This document shows positions 33,289 to 44,806 of a stretch of 64,000 nt of DNA, in pieces (position 1 is the first letter of the stretch; each line of letters starts with the position of its first letter). The translations under genes and the position numbers were made by a program. This DNA comes from Euclidia mi (Eukaryota > Arthropoda > Insecta > Lepidoptera > Erebidae): contig OX123183.2 in NCBI GenBank assembly GCA_944739405.2, forward strand, positions 122,520,331 through 122,584,330, in the 5' to 3' direction. The notes beneath the pieces are model-generated. The model searched no databases. It saw only the letters and a program-made list of their open reading frames with translations, and had not been told where the DNA came from.

Positions 33289-33652
33289 TTCTTATAAGTA
33301 GATCTTTAATGCAGAGATATAAAAAAGATTCTTTTACCATGTGCAAACAGATTAACGATTAACGTTAACTTGCGTTAAATCGTCCCAAAGGTAGCGCTTT
33401 AACGTTTAACGAAGTTAACTATTTTAGTTACGGATTATCGATTAACGAAGTTAATTATTTGATTAACGTTGCCCAGCTATGCTTATTGCCTAACACTAAA
33501 AGTTGCTGTTTTTTTCGGTTCCTCTATAAAAACGTGCCTGGTGATCTTAGTAAACCGAGATGTTTAGATATATATATTTCTTCACGATTTAAAAGTACTT
33601 ACAAATTACCATTATATTTGTTGAGCATAATATCGAACTGAAATAAATATTT

Positions 33653-34053
33653 TTGAACGAAGATCCAAAGTCTAATTGTGAAAGTGAGTGTGGTATTATT
33701 CCTAGTCCTTATTGCAAAATTTTAAAGTATCAAGGACATTTTATGATAGAGTTTAAACACTCTCATTCTATAAGTTTTATGTTTAACCGCGACCACGAAC
33801 GATACGAGCGAAACATTTTAGAAAACAGAGGTATTTGTACCAAGACGTTAGCTAACGCGATTAAGACCAATTCAATAAACTTGTACAATAATTCCACGTG
33901 CTACAGTAACTTCAAAACTCCCAAACACCCACTCTTTACTCATAGCAATAGAGAACATAGACAAGCTAACCAAAAACCTTGTATTCAAACGAACATCGTT
34001 ATAAAACCAAACTTGTTACAACTTAAGAATATATATATAGACGGGAATTAACG
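33653..34053 (+). other. unidentified 132-codon open frame abutting the Penelope-like element, head to head
   Basis: The frame starts at 33653 (no ATG is certain) and ends LKNIYIDGN-stop at 34051. I recognise no domain. Its last 30 bp are the inverted copy of 36472-36501 at the 5' end of the Penelope-like element, where the same residues (KNIYIDGN-stop) occur. TAACGCGATTAAGACC at 33853 is shared with the inverted-repeat remnant at 1974. So it is probably 5' flanking sequence of a second Penelope copy in opposite orientation, as often seen in partial Penelope concatemers. Confidence 0.4.
34022..34053 (+). repeat. Penelope terminal inverted repeat, lower copy
   Basis: CTTAAGAATATATATATAGA then CGGGAATTAACG pairs with 36472-36501 in inverted orientation over about 30 bp. 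Confidence 0.85.
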
Positions 34054-34269
34054 CGAACATGCAAATTAGGTATTTACATACCTTATTTTGCTTGACGTTT
34101 CGAGACGGTTGCACGTCCCGTGGTCGCAAGCTGACTGGTGTGGCTATGTCACGTCTCCGAGTGCGAGGTAGAAGATTCTATCTCTACCCCCGGGTCGTCG
34201 ATATTCGAAGTACCGGCGCAAAACACACTAACCGTATCTGATTGAACATTCGCCGACTGCGCATTAAAG

Positions 34270-36471
34270 TGGGGTGTTGTTAGCCGAATCACAGGATTCC
34301 ACGTCGATGACAATTTGAAGCCCTCTTCCCGATTGAAATTTTTATGTTTTCTGATTTCAATCGCTTCACGCACAACTCTTGGGTAAAAGTGGCGTTCCGT
34401 GGAGAGGACTTGGGGACGATGAAATTCAATGCAGTGATTGGTGCCCGATTGAAGTAAATGTTCCGCAATCGCCGATTTGTTCGTTTGACGGTTCTTTACA
34501 GCTGCGATGTGCTCCTTTATATGTTCAGCGATAGTCCGCTATCCGCTTCGTTTGCTCTATGTAAGAGCTTCCGCAGCTGCAGTTGATTTTATAGACACCT
34601 GGGGTTTATAGCGGTAGAACATCCTTTGGTGTGCCCACCATGTTGTATACTTTGGCCCCTGGTGTAAATACTGTCGGAATGGAGTAGTTTTTTAACTTGT
34701 CTCCTATTTTATCCGTAACACCTCTAATGTAGGGCATGTAGGTCGGTTGACTATTTACCGCCGGATGTTTATCGCGCTTGATAGGCCGCGTCATTCGTCG
34801 TTGTACCTGGTATCCGTTCTTCCTAAGTATCTCCTGAACATGGTCTAGCTCTAGCTTCAAATGCTCAGGGTCACAGAGGTCATGTGCTCTGTTTTTTAGT
34901 GACGTCACAGCGGATTGCAGGTGTCGAGGGTGGTGGTGCGACATGGAGTGCAGGTATCTATCTGTGTGCGTAGGCTTCCGGTATACGCAGTGTGTTAAGG
35001 ACCCATCTGGTCTCACAGTCACTTTGGTATTCAAGAATGACAACGATCTGTCAGTTTCCATTTCGTAGGTGAACCTCATTTTCGGATGAATGGCGTTAAG
35101 GTGTTGCACATATTGATCTACTTCCTGCTTACCTACTTTTACGATACTAAAGATGTCGTCCACGTATCTTTTCCAAAGCCTGATGGTCTTGGGCCCGCTG
35201 CTAAGCGCCTTTTCTTCAAAGTGTTCCATCCAGATATTAGCCAGTACTGGGGCTACTGGACTCCCCATTGTGACGCCATCGATCTGGAGGTAATATTGGC
35301 CTTGGAAGAGGAAGTAGTTGCCATCTAAGCAGTGTTTTAGTAGATCAATATAGTTGTGAGGCATATCGTTGTCACTCAGTCTGTCCCTCACTACGTCCAG
35401 ACATTCCCTTACTGGAACATTGGTAAAGAGCGACTCAACGTCAAAGCTTACCATTACATCTTAAGGTTCCAATCGGATACTTTGTACGATCTGGACGAAA
35501 TGACGTGAGTTCTTTACGAAAGACGGTGTCATACCGACTAATGGCTGCAATACCGATGCAACGTGCTTCGCAAGGTCGTAAGTAGGCGAGGAAATCTGAC
35601 TTACGATAGGTCGCAGTGGCACGTTGGGCTTATGTACCTTAGGCAGACCATATAGCCTAGGTGGTTGGTATGGCTTGGGACCATATAACTTGCTGTACTC
35701 ATCTTCGGTGAACAGGTCCTGGTGGTCTTGTATCAGTGTTCGTATTCTGCGCGTTACTCTGGCCGTGGGGTTATATGAGACCGGTTTATACACCTTGTTA
35801 GCACATAACAACTCTCGTACCTTGTCCGTATAATCAGCCGTATTCATCACTACAGTGGCGTTTCCCTTGTCGGCCTTAAGCACTAAAATCCCGAATCCTT
35901 TTCAGTGCTTGACGCTCTTCCATAGTGACATTGCTGGTGGGTATCTTCGACTTTCGTAATATCACCGCGACGTCCTGTCGTAGGGCGTCACCGGGCGGTA
36001 CTTTATTACGGATAATCGTCTCCTCAACACTGCTGATTATATTTTCGTACGGTATTCGCTTAGGTGTTAATGCGAAGTTTAAACCTTTGGCCAAGATGTT
36101 AATAGCAGATTCATCTAAACTCGCGTTGGATAAATTAATTACGGTGTTACTGGTTTGTACCGATTCCGTAGATAACGTTTTATTCGCATACCGTCAGTTT
36201 AATAACTTTGAGAACTTTCGCTCGTGAGTAGCACTACATAGTTCGAATGTCCGACTTGCTTGTAAGAGCGTTATCCGATCACACAAATCATAATCAACAC
36301 GAGATAGGAACTCACTACATTTCGTATGCACGTCATATAATTCACACTGTACACTATTCAGCTCACTATGTTTATTGCGTATTAACTGTCTCAGGAGACG
36401 TACACTCGCGTTATATAGAATTTTACGGGAAAATGCGATATCACTACGTGGTTTTATACGCACACACGTAG
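34270..36471 (-). pseudogene. Penelope-like element: RT plus GIY-YIG endonuclease, broken
   Basis: This retroelement class primes reverse transcription at DNA ends or nicks and encodes RT fused to a GIY-YIG endonuclease. In minus sense: an N-terminal basic region (36463-36194), an in-frame TGA, ILRKSKIPTSNVTMEERQAL (to 35876), a frameshift, LKADKGNATVVM, YGLPKVHKP and LRPIVSQISSPTYDLAK. Then come a nonsense TAA at 35461 and VMVSFDVESLFTNVP, GVTMGSPVAPVLANIWME, and the catalytic RYVDDIFSIVK (YVDD intact), followed by SLSFLNTKV. After another stop at 34606 come GVYKINCSCGSSYIE (GIY-YIG core with YIE), a frameshift near 34545, and LLQSGTNHCIEFH to FKLSSTWNPVI. At least three stops and two frameshifts make it dead, but all domains are present. 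Confidence 0.88.
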
Positions 36472-36501
36472 GTTAATTCCCGTCTATATATATATTCTTA
36501 A
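36472..36501 (-). repeat. Penelope terminal inverted repeat, upper copy
   Basis: GTTAATTCCCGTCTATATAT then ATATTCTTAA; inverted match of 34022-34053. From 36502 to 37093 there is only AT-rich sequence. Confidence 0.85.
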
Positions 36502-37093
36502 ACATGCAACGCGAGTGTTTAAAAGTTTCTATTGTTACAACTTTACCTACCTATTGTTTAAATTAACCAAAACAATGCAACACTTTCAAATTACTCTTGA
36601 AAGCATTTGGGAATTAGTAAACCAAAATTAATTAATTTAATGTTGGCAGTTCTGAAATTCAGATTATAATAATTTGTTCTGTAAACTTATTTGCGAAGTA
36701 ACTCTGGAACATAATGAAACGAAAAGTTTTCTAAGTATTTGTACGAAAAGGATTAGATGATTGCTATATCTATATTTCTTTAAAGATGAGATTATTTATA
36801 GTTTAACTATTTTAAACTAATCTTTTTATCTTCGTGAAAATTTTCATTTTGGTCTTAAGGTAGAACGCTGTACCTACCGGTAACGTAAAGCTGCAGCACG
36901 ACGCTGGCTCGAAGTTTGAAGATATCTGTCGCATCAAGAATAAATTCTGTTTAGCGACAGACTTCACTAACATTCTATCTACGGGCGTAAAGACTACCTA
37001 GAATAAAAACAACTATTTGTGGACTACTTATAGGTAGTATTGTCTCGTGCGAGAATCGAATTCACAACACTAACACTACTTACATTACATTAC

Positions 37094-37365
37094 TACCTCG
37101 TTGGTCTCGCGGCATAAATGTGCGCGTGGGATTGGGAGGTCTCGGGTTCGATTCCCGGGTCGGGCAAAGTGTTATTGGGGTTTTCCGTTAGGAAATTCTC
37201 GTTAGCAGCACGGAGTCTGGTAATGTGCCCGGTACGCCCGGCAATAGGCTCGCCCCCTATTACGTGGGACCCAAAAATTTATGGCGAAATGTGGGTGTAA
37301 TATTACACCTCTGCCTACCCCTTCGGGGATACAGGCGTGAGTCTATAAATAAATAAACAACACTA
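37094..37365 (+). mobile_element. tRNA-headed SINE, family A, head type 1 (reference copy)
   Basis: CCTCGTTGGTCTCGCGGCAT (A-box region) and GTCTCGGGTTCGATTCCCGG (perfect B box) form the tRNA-like head. The body is GCACGGAGTCTGGTAATGTG, GGCAATAGGCTCGCCCCCTA, TGTAATATTACACCTCTGCC, CCCCTTCGGGGATACAGGCG, then an (AAAT)n tail. It is the most complete copy in the window. Confidence 0.85.
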
Positions 37366-37654
37366 CTTCCACTACTGCGACATACGGGCAGTCAACTTGA
37401 AATGTTGTAATTTTCACTGTACAGTTCACCTAAACGGTTTCCTATTCATTATACGGCAACAAATCAAGACTGATGTTTCCGTTCAATATTGTTAATAGCG
37501 TAATTATTTTAACATAATTAGTGAACCCAACAATATCGACGACTAATTGTTTTGGTTGAAGTTCGATAATTGATTATTTGACGACACACAACTTGTGTTG
37601 CCTAGAATAACCGTAATTTAAGTACAAGTTTACCGAGTTTTGTTTCATCTTATA

Positions 37655-37820
37655 CTAATACATAAAGCTGAAGAGTTTGTTTGTTTGGTTGAACGCGCTA
37701 ATCTCAGCATTTACTGGTACGATTTGAAAAAAAATCTGTGTTAGATAGCCCATTTATCGAGGAAGGCTGTAGGTTATATAACATCACGCTATGAGCCATG
37801 GGAGCAGAGCAGTAGTAGTA
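37655..37820 (+). mobile_element. Helitron-like repeat, copy 3
   Basis: ATACTAATACATAAAGCTGA, GTTTGTTTGTTTGGTTGAAC, GCGCTAATCTCAGCATTTAC, TATATAACATCACGCTATGA and GGAGCAGAGCAGTAGT follow the order in 9832-10025. Confidence 0.6.
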
Positions 37821-37868
37821 TTTACACTAAATGCAAAGTTATACTCACTACCTTAAACACAAAATCTC

Positions 37869-38430
37869 GAAAATTACGTGGCAAACGAGCAAGCGGATCT
37901 AGGAGATGGTACTGTATAGTATTATATTTATCTATGGAGATGGTAAACGATTACTTCCCCAATATCACTGCAACGGAGGAGACACAAGGGCGTTGCCAGT
38001 TGCCAGCCTTTGGGAAAAGGGAATAGAAGGTGGAGTGGGATGGGGAAGAAGCAAACGGAGATGAGGCCTCCAGCACTCACACTCACCGAACGAAACGCAA
38101 CAGTACTAGTATATCTGTATAATCTATGCGCAACAGTATAGATACTGCTTTAGTTTGTGAGAGGATAGTATAGGTCGGTTCATGAAAGATGACCACTGCT
38201 CAGAAATCATTTTTTAGGTCCCCGTGGAGGTGCGGGGTGAGGCGCGGGTGGAATGCCAATGGCGGGGCTCTGTTCTTGATGCATTCCCTTAATGAGTCAA
38301 GAATGGAGCCACGCCATTGGTGCACGAATGTACATATGCGCGACGGCCGCCATTTGTGGTCAACTTTCGTGAACCGATTTATACTTCACCGATCGAACCT
38401 GCACAATCATACTGACTTCAGCAAGGCTCT
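37869..38430 (+). repeat. interspersed repeat starting GGCAAACGAGCA, copy 1
   Basis: GTGGCAAACGAGCAAGCGGA, GACACAAGGGCGTTGCCAG, TTTGGGAAAAGGGAATAG, CTCACACTCACCGAACGAAA, CGCAACAGTA, TTTGTGAGAGGATAGTA, and CTTCAGCAAGGCTCTA are collinear with 53571-53885. An unrelated GC-rich piece (38218-38370) splits it. No coding capacity was recognised. Confidence 0.65.
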
Positions 38431-38573
38431 ATTTTTAACGTAATGGCGTATACTATGCAAACTGCATTAGGTCGAGTGGAGGACACTCATTAAAAACACC
38501 GTAGTGTTTTAGTGAGTAGATTTTTAGGAGGTAATTTTACAAAACTTTACTAATAGGATTATATTTGTTTCAG

Positions 38574-38639
38574 GAACTGGACACCCGAATCATAATCGGC
38601 AGCTTCTCACAAGAGATGATACCGAAGATCTTCTGTGAG
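38574..38639 (+). CDS. GABA-B-R2: GABA-B receptor subunit, third visible exon
   Basis: This 66-bp (22-codon) exon is bounded by TTTGTTTCAG and GAG|GTCAGT. It encodes ELDTRIIIGSF followed by SQEMIPKIFCE, the conserved RIIIGSF strand of the GABA-B Venus-flytrap domain. It begins in phase 0, which fits the corrected end of the exon at 18227 (QQLK then ELDTR). The intron between them is 20,346 bp and is filled with transposons. The following exon, expected to encode a family block around FGADYAWIL, was not found before 64000, so the next intron exceeds 25 kb. Alternatives such as another class C receptor are less likely because of the three-exon collinearity. Confidence 0.85.
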
Positions 38640-38939
38640 GTCAGTGACCTATTCATTAACATTTTAAACCTTTATTTATCGTAGCGATATTTCGCTGTCT
38701 ACACACGTGGACATTTAATTCATTCTTCACTTATCCACTGGCATTGGCAATGTTTTCACTTTTTTTGGTTTAATTAAAGATTATGACTATTAGTAGTGAT
38801 CGTGGAATTTCGGGATTGCTGGAATAAAAGTCTGGACTGGTTCGTGGTTAACAGAAAAGTATATTAACAAAGTCGTACAGAGGTCGAATACGAGTGAATG
38901 AGTGAACATATAATTAATCCTTAAATTTATCGTCGTTGA

Positions 38940-40425
38940 CTCAATGACGTGTATCTGCTACGTTGCTCCTACAATTAAAGCAGGTGTTTTGGCTTGAACA
39001 TGCCCCCGGACGTTGAAAGCAGCAGGCGCGCTTTCAACCACACTGTGAGTCGATGGGCAGTGGGCAAATCCTGTTGAACGCCCTTCTGATGATGCCAGAG
39101 TTAGTTTGGATATCTGCCACGCGTACAATTCCGTCAGATCCTGGGTGAATTGCGACAATCCTGCCTAATCTCCACTTGAGAGGAGGTATATGGTCCTCCT
39201 TCACAACAACCAACGTGCCCAGTTTCAGTGCATCTTTGCAGGTACGCCACTTAGTCCTCTGCTGTAGCTCTGACACGTACTCCTTGCTCCAACGATCCCA
39301 AAAATGCTGGCGAAGCTGCTCAATCCGTTGGTAACGAGACAAGGAAGTTACGGAGTAATCTTGAAGGTCTGGCTGCGGCAATGATGTAAGCGGTCGGCCA
39401 ACGAGAAAATGCCCCGGAGTCAGTGAGTTGCAATCAGCTGAGTCCGAAGATAGCGGCGTCAGTGGACGAGAATTTAAAATGGCTTCTATCTGAACTAGTG
39501 TGGTGTTAAGCTCTTCAAAAGTTAAGTGACAATTTACCAACACTCATCTAAGGTGAAATTTAGTCGCCTTAATACCCGCTTCCCAGAGTCCACCAAAATG
39601 AGGCGTGTACGCGGGGATAAAATGGAACTGAATGCCGTCATTAGCCAGATGTGCAGCCAAGGAATCACAACTGGACTTAAGGAACTTTGCAAATTCATTA
39701 CTAGCGCCAACGAAACAGGTAGCGTTATCAGAGTAAATGTCACTCGGTTTACCGCGTCGCGAGATGAACCTATATAACGCTAGCAAATATTTGTCACTGG
39801 TCAAGTCACTCACCAGCTCCAAATTAATAGCCTTGGTGGTAAAACACACAAAGAGTGCTATGTACACTTTTACTAGCCTACATCCGCAACCCTGTCTAGT
39901 AGCTGCCATGATGGGATCAGCGTAATCTACACCGGTACTCTGAAATGGGTAACCGCCTGGAAGAATGCGCTGCTGCGGCAAATTACCCATCGATGGTAAC
40001 ACTGTCTTACCCAACATGCGGCAACAACGCACACAATGACGATAGCAGTGCTTTGCTAATTTTCGTCCGCCTATGGGCCAATACGACTCCCTAATAGAAG
40101 ACAACAAGAGCGTTGGGCCAGCATGCATTAACCTAATATGTTCATACTCGAATAGTAATTTAGTAAACTTGTGAGTGGACTGTAATAATATAGGATACTT
40201 TTTACTGTAAGAGAAATTTGAATTTGCTAAGCGTCCTCCAACTCGCATTATTGTATTAGTGTCTAAAATTACATTAAATTTAATGAGGGCGCTTTTCTTA
40301 GGTAACTTCTCATTATTACTAAGCAAATTATACACGGAAAAAGACTCAATTTGACTTCTAATTATAATGACATTTAATGCATCCTGTAACTCTGACTGTG
40401 ATAAAAACTTACCAGGAGAGGGCAT
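38940..40425 (-). pseudogene. BEL/Pao retrotransposon integrase and C-terminal domain
   Basis: In minus sense the frame from 40425 carries IMRVGGRLANSNFSYSKKYP, the zinc-binding HIRLMHAGPTLLLSSIRESY with CYRHCVRC (H-H-C-C), and the DDE core: GVDYADPI, SDNATCFVGASNEFAKFL and GGLWEAGIK. A stop at 39544-39546 interrupts it in frame. The C-terminal region (VLVNCHLTFEELNTTLVQIE, ILNSRPLTPLSSDSADCNSL, TPGHFLVGRPL, RWSKEYVSELQQRTKW, LKWRLGRIVAIHPGSDGIVR) continues to about 39034, and a short frame to 38943 ends NVRGHVQAKTP. All catalytic residues are visible. No 3' LTR was recognised below 38940. Confidence 0.88.
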
Positions 40426-42738
40426 TTTTTCTACACAGTTTAATAAATCTTAAATCAGTTGCTACACTACGAATGAGCCTTAAGTAACTAGAAAATCGGT
40501 CAAAGTCTATGAATGCTTCACATTGACTCTTATTAACGCTAGCGCTTAACGAAACATGAGGTCGTATTTCAGGCAACTTGTCTAACTCAAACGACTTATG
40601 TTGTGAAGGCCAATCGGACTGATCTTGCATCAGAAAACTGGGACCGTTCCAATGATTGCAGGGTACTAATATCGACACCTCGAGATATCAGGTCTGCAGG
40701 GTTCTTGTCGGTTGGGACGTGTGACCAAGTGCAGTTGCCCACCTTATCTAAGACTTCAGCTACGCGATTGCGTACAAACGGCTGAAGTCTAGAAGGTAAC
40801 ATCTGAAGCCATCCCAACACGACGCTGGAGTCGGTCCAGCAGAAAACTCGATTGAACTTGATACGAAGTGTGTTTATTACCTTCTCACATAAACGGGCTC
40901 CTACCACAGCTCCACACAATTCTAGTCTTGGTATGGTGATTGGTTTAATAGGTGCCACTCGACTCTTAGCGACTAACAGACGAACCATGCACTGACCTAT
41001 ATTATTGACGCTGTGTACATAAACACACGCACCATACGCATGCTCAGATGCGTCCGTAAATACATGGAGTTCTGAGGTGTAATAAGAATCACACAAAACA
41101 ATTCGTGGTACACGAAAATTATTAATAAGAGGCAGTTCTTTCACAATAGCATTCCATGAAGCATTCAATGCCGGGGATAGTGATTCGTCCCATGAGAGTT
41201 TATCTAACTACATCCTCTTTAATAACATTTTCATGGTAACTCTGCATGGAGATAAAAGTCCTAAGGGGTCGAAAATGCGTGCAATCACAGAAAGTATGTC
41301 CCGCTTAGTCACAGAATTATTAGAGGGTAACGTCGAGCATGAGAACCCTAGCTAGTCTGAACTCGAAAACCAGTCAAGACCTAGCAGTTTATTTGGTCCA
41401 TTAGATCCCATATCTAGATCTAAAGACGACTAAGAGACCTCTTTGACTAATTCAGGTACGTTGGACCTCCACTTTCTGAGTGGCATGCAAGCAGACGCTA
41501 GTGCGTTTGTGACCTCGGAGCGTATAAACATGACTTCATTTAAATCATCCCCACCTGTCAAAAGGTCATCGACATATATGTCGTTCAAGATGACGTCAGC
41601 AACCTTATCTTTACCACATGAGTATGACTCGTCTGCCAACTGCGAAGAGGCATTGTTCTTGTAATCAATACCTATTTGCTTAAGGCAACAGGTAGCAAGG
41701 AAAAGTGCACTAGCTGTACCGTAAGTAACGGTATTTAATTTATACACCTTGACTGGTTTAGAGGGATGTTCGCGCCACAATACCTGCTGCAAATGCCTAT
41801 CATCTGGGTGGACGTAGATACACCTATACATTTTTGCAACGTCAGCTGACAAGACGAACTTGTGTTGGCGAAACCTAAGCAGTATAGATAAAAGATCGTC
41901 CTGCACCGTAGGACCTACCATTTGGACATCATTAAAGGAAACTCCAGAAGAAGTTGCACAGCTCGCATTAAAGACTACACGCAACTTAGTGGTAGTGCTA
42001 CTTTCTCGCATCGCATTTCCCCATGGTGTGGTATAAAATATCCATTAGGGCTGTCACTTAAATTATTAACTTCGGTCATATGCCCTAATGCCTCGTACTC
42101 AGACATGAAATCCCTATATAACTTACCAAATTCAGGCTTGGATTTCAGTCTACGTTCCAGTGAATAAAGGCACTTAGAAGCCCTTTGGAACGATTCACCC
42201 AATACAGAAGGACTTTCTTTTAAAGGAATACGAACACGAAAATGACCGTCCTCTAAACATGTCGTATTCTTCACAAAATGTTCCTCACACAATTTTTCCT
42301 CTGGTAAATAATGTGAGGATTGTGAGGAAATCTCCTCCAGATTCCAAAACTTCAGTAAATCGGTGCGAATTTTATCTAAGCCAACATTATTAGAATCGGT
42401 TTGAGAAAAGTTACAAGAAACATTATTCGATAATAATTTACCATTACAATAGGTAACAGGGCCAGACACCATCCAGCCTAATAATGTTTCACACAAGATT
42501 GGCTTACCTACCCCTAACCTAATTCTTTGTGAACCTACCAAGTCCCAGAATAAGTCAGCACCAATCAAAACATCAATTTCTGATGACTTGTAAAAGGTAG
42601 GATCGGCTAAACAAATATTATTAGGTATCTGTAGGTCGGTTAAGTCGATATCACGACAAGGCACAACTGAAGTTAATGATGGCAAAATGAAACAATGAAT
42701 GTTAGCAGTGTTACTATTGTTTAAAGATGTTATTTTAA
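40426..42738 (-). pseudogene. BEL/Pao pol: end of protease region, reverse transcriptase and RNase H, broken
   Basis: In minus sense: the region after protease (42685-41975; SSEIDVLIGADLFWDLVGS, LGWMVSGPV, KCLYSLERRLKSKPEFGKLY), a frameshift near 42005, then RT (42011-41430) with TTTKLRVVFNASCATSSGVS, FVLSADVAKMYRCIYVHPDD and the catalytic NDIYVDDLLTGGDD. Stops follow between 41430 and 41170. RNase H (41168-40596) has ELHVFTDASEHAYGACVYVH, PRLELCGAVVGARL and FCWTDSSVVLGWLQMLP, with a further frame change near 40640. The domain order is standard for BEL/Pao. Decay is moderate: two or more frameshifts and several stops. Confidence 0.9.
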
Positions 42739-42769
42739 GGCGAGGTTGCAGTACAGTGCGTAGCTCGAC

Positions 42770-43060
42770 CTCACCCCCCGCAAAAACAAAAACACGGCGG
42801 TGGCGTCAGCGAGTGAGCGGGGGGTGGGGAGGGGGGGGTTTCGTGTGTGCGTGTGCCACAGCGCAGCATAAAAAAACCGTAGATGAGTTATGCGATGCGA
42901 ACTTCAAAAGTGGCACATTAAAAACTGACCAATTCATGACAAACTTTTTTTTCTTAATGTCTCATTTGGCTTTAGTCGCGTACGCGCTGCGGTCGGAAGC
43001 TCTCGCTCTTTTACTCGCGTGTGTGTACATTACATTTGTAAATGCCGTCGTGTGAAATGA
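42770..43060 (+). other. GC/G-rich left end of the TTAA element, no recognised protein
   Basis: Runs of G (GGGGGGTGGGGAGGGGGGGG near 42819-42838) could form a G-quadruplex. A 118-codon open frame across 42699-43055 begins outside the element and has no recognised domain; the downstream part is hydrophobic (LALVAYALRSEALALLLACV). It may be promoter or first-exon sequence of the element. Confidence 0.35.
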
Positions 43061-43486
43061 GATTTTGCTAAAGTAGTTAAACTATAGTAGGAAAATGACT
43101 AAAAGTTATGGAATCACTTCTCATTCATGAGTATTACAATATTACAACGTTTTATTTTCAATTTATAATAAATTCAGTATCACAAATAATAGAGTGAATA
43201 AAAAATTGGCATTTAGCGAGTGTAAAAGAGAAGCAGTATTGTGCGTGTTCAAAGACTAAAAAACAAAGTATCCAGATGGGACATTCTTAATAATAAAATA
43301 CTGATGGGTGTTTTTGTCAAGTAATAAAAGTGATTTGAGGCTGAATCAACACAATATATTATTATTATAGAAATACAAAATCATACGTAAGTTACAAACA
43401 TTGACGGATGATCAAAGTCCATTCACTTGTTCTTGTTTTTCTCCTTTTAGTATTAAACAACTAAGTAGATTGTACTGCACAGTTTT

Positions 43487-44806
43487 CGCTGCCGACCCAC
43501 CGTACCCCTGGCAGTACCCCTGGGGGTATGGTGGGTCTTTCAAAGCTTAACCGTACTTCCAGATAATATTGTTGTGTAGTTAGTTTATTAATTTCAGTTC
43601 GTTAATTTCAAGTTCTAGTATTTTGTGGGATCATTCCCAGTATAGTAGTAGTATTGAACAATTCTATGATAGAACTGTCCAAATTCTATTAGCACAACTT
43701 GATGAGGAGAACAGAACTAATGGGATAAGTAATAGGAAATGTCCCAGTCTAGTTCTATGTATGTTTTAACAAGGGTATTCAATAGAACTACTGGGAATGA
43801 TCCGTAGTGTCACGACATCGCGCTCATATATCCGAATAAATATGTTTTGTAGACGTTCATTTGTTTAATGTGTAAAACAAATGAACGTCTACAAAACAAA
43901 TGAACGCCTACAAAACAAATGAACGTCTACAAAACAAATGACTTATAGAAAGTGATCAGCTATCGATAGTAATTGCAGAAAACAGGTGCATGCGATTTTC
44001 AACCTAATTGACATTAGTCAGAATTTATAATTTTATTACCCTAATATTGCCAGAAAGCGAGAAAAAACAAAAAAAAGTTTGTCATGAATTGTCAATAAGG
44101 TCGAAAATCGCATGCACCTGTTTTTTGCAATCACTATCGATAGCTGATCACTTTCTGGTAGTCATTTGTTTTGTAGACGTTCATTTGTTTTGTAGACGTT
44201 CATTTGTTTTGTAGACGTTCAATTGTTTTGTAGACGTTCATTCGTTTAACACATTTTTATAAATACATATTTATTCGGATTTGTGAGCGCGATGTTGTGA
44301 CACTACCCTTGTAAAACATACATAGAACTAGTGGTAAATTTCCTATAACTGTTTCCCATTAGTTCTATTCTTCTCATCAAGTTGTGCTAATAGAACTAGT
44401 GGGAAAAAAGTATCACTAGTTCTATCATAGAACTGTTCAATAGAACTAGTGGGAATGATTCGACAGCGCAAGGATGATGATGATGACGGGTCTTCAACAG
44501 TACCACAGATTATACCTATAATATACAAAGCATTATAACCATTAGCAGTAATACCTAAACGTTTTATTCTCTAATTTATCTCCTTGTTGCACTATATCAT
44601 CGTACTAGCGCTTGTCTTCGCTTGTCTAAAAATACAAAAACGTAAATAGTAAGTCATTATCATACGAGAGATAACACTGTTCAGTTTAATGTCCACGTAG
44701 CACGTTGGTATAACACTACCAGCATTTCAGCCAGGAGTACGGTTAAGCTTTAAAAGACCCACCATACCCCCAGGGGTATTGCCAGGGCTACGGTGGGTCC
44801 GCAGCG
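43487..44806. mobile_element. foldback element (1,320 bp) with ~500-bp inverted arms and 9-bp target duplication
   Basis: CACAGTTTT is repeated exactly at 43478-43486 and 44807-44815. Arms begin CGCTGC(C/G)GACCCACCGTA and remain alignable for about 500 bp each: GGTATGGTGGGTC, AAAGCTTAACCGTAC, AGTTCTAT repeats, GAGCGCGATGTTGTGACACT, a tandem 19-bp unit (GTAGACGTTCATTTGTTTT, about three copies left and five right), and GATCAGCTATCGATAGT with GGTGCATGCGATTTTC. Only about 60 bp in the centre (44030-44095) is unpaired. A 9-bp duplication with very long inverted arms fits foldback or Mutator-like elements. No transposase is present. Confidence 0.92.

Larger units (their letters stand above)
31706..33481 (+). 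mobile_element. hAT-type DNA transposon derivative with 8-bp target duplication (1,776 bp)
   Basis: CTTATTGC lies at 31698-31705 and again at 33482-33489, an exact 8-bp duplication as expected for hAT. Ends are CCTAGCTGGACATTAA (left) and, in reverse complement, CATAGCTGGGCAACGTTAAT (right). Both subterminal 150-bp regions are packed with GTTAAC/GTTAACG motifs on both strands, likely transposase sites. It contains the C-terminal end of a hAT transposase and carries a LINE 3' end at 31925-32080 and a second LINE 3' end at 32640-33288. Confidence 0.88.
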
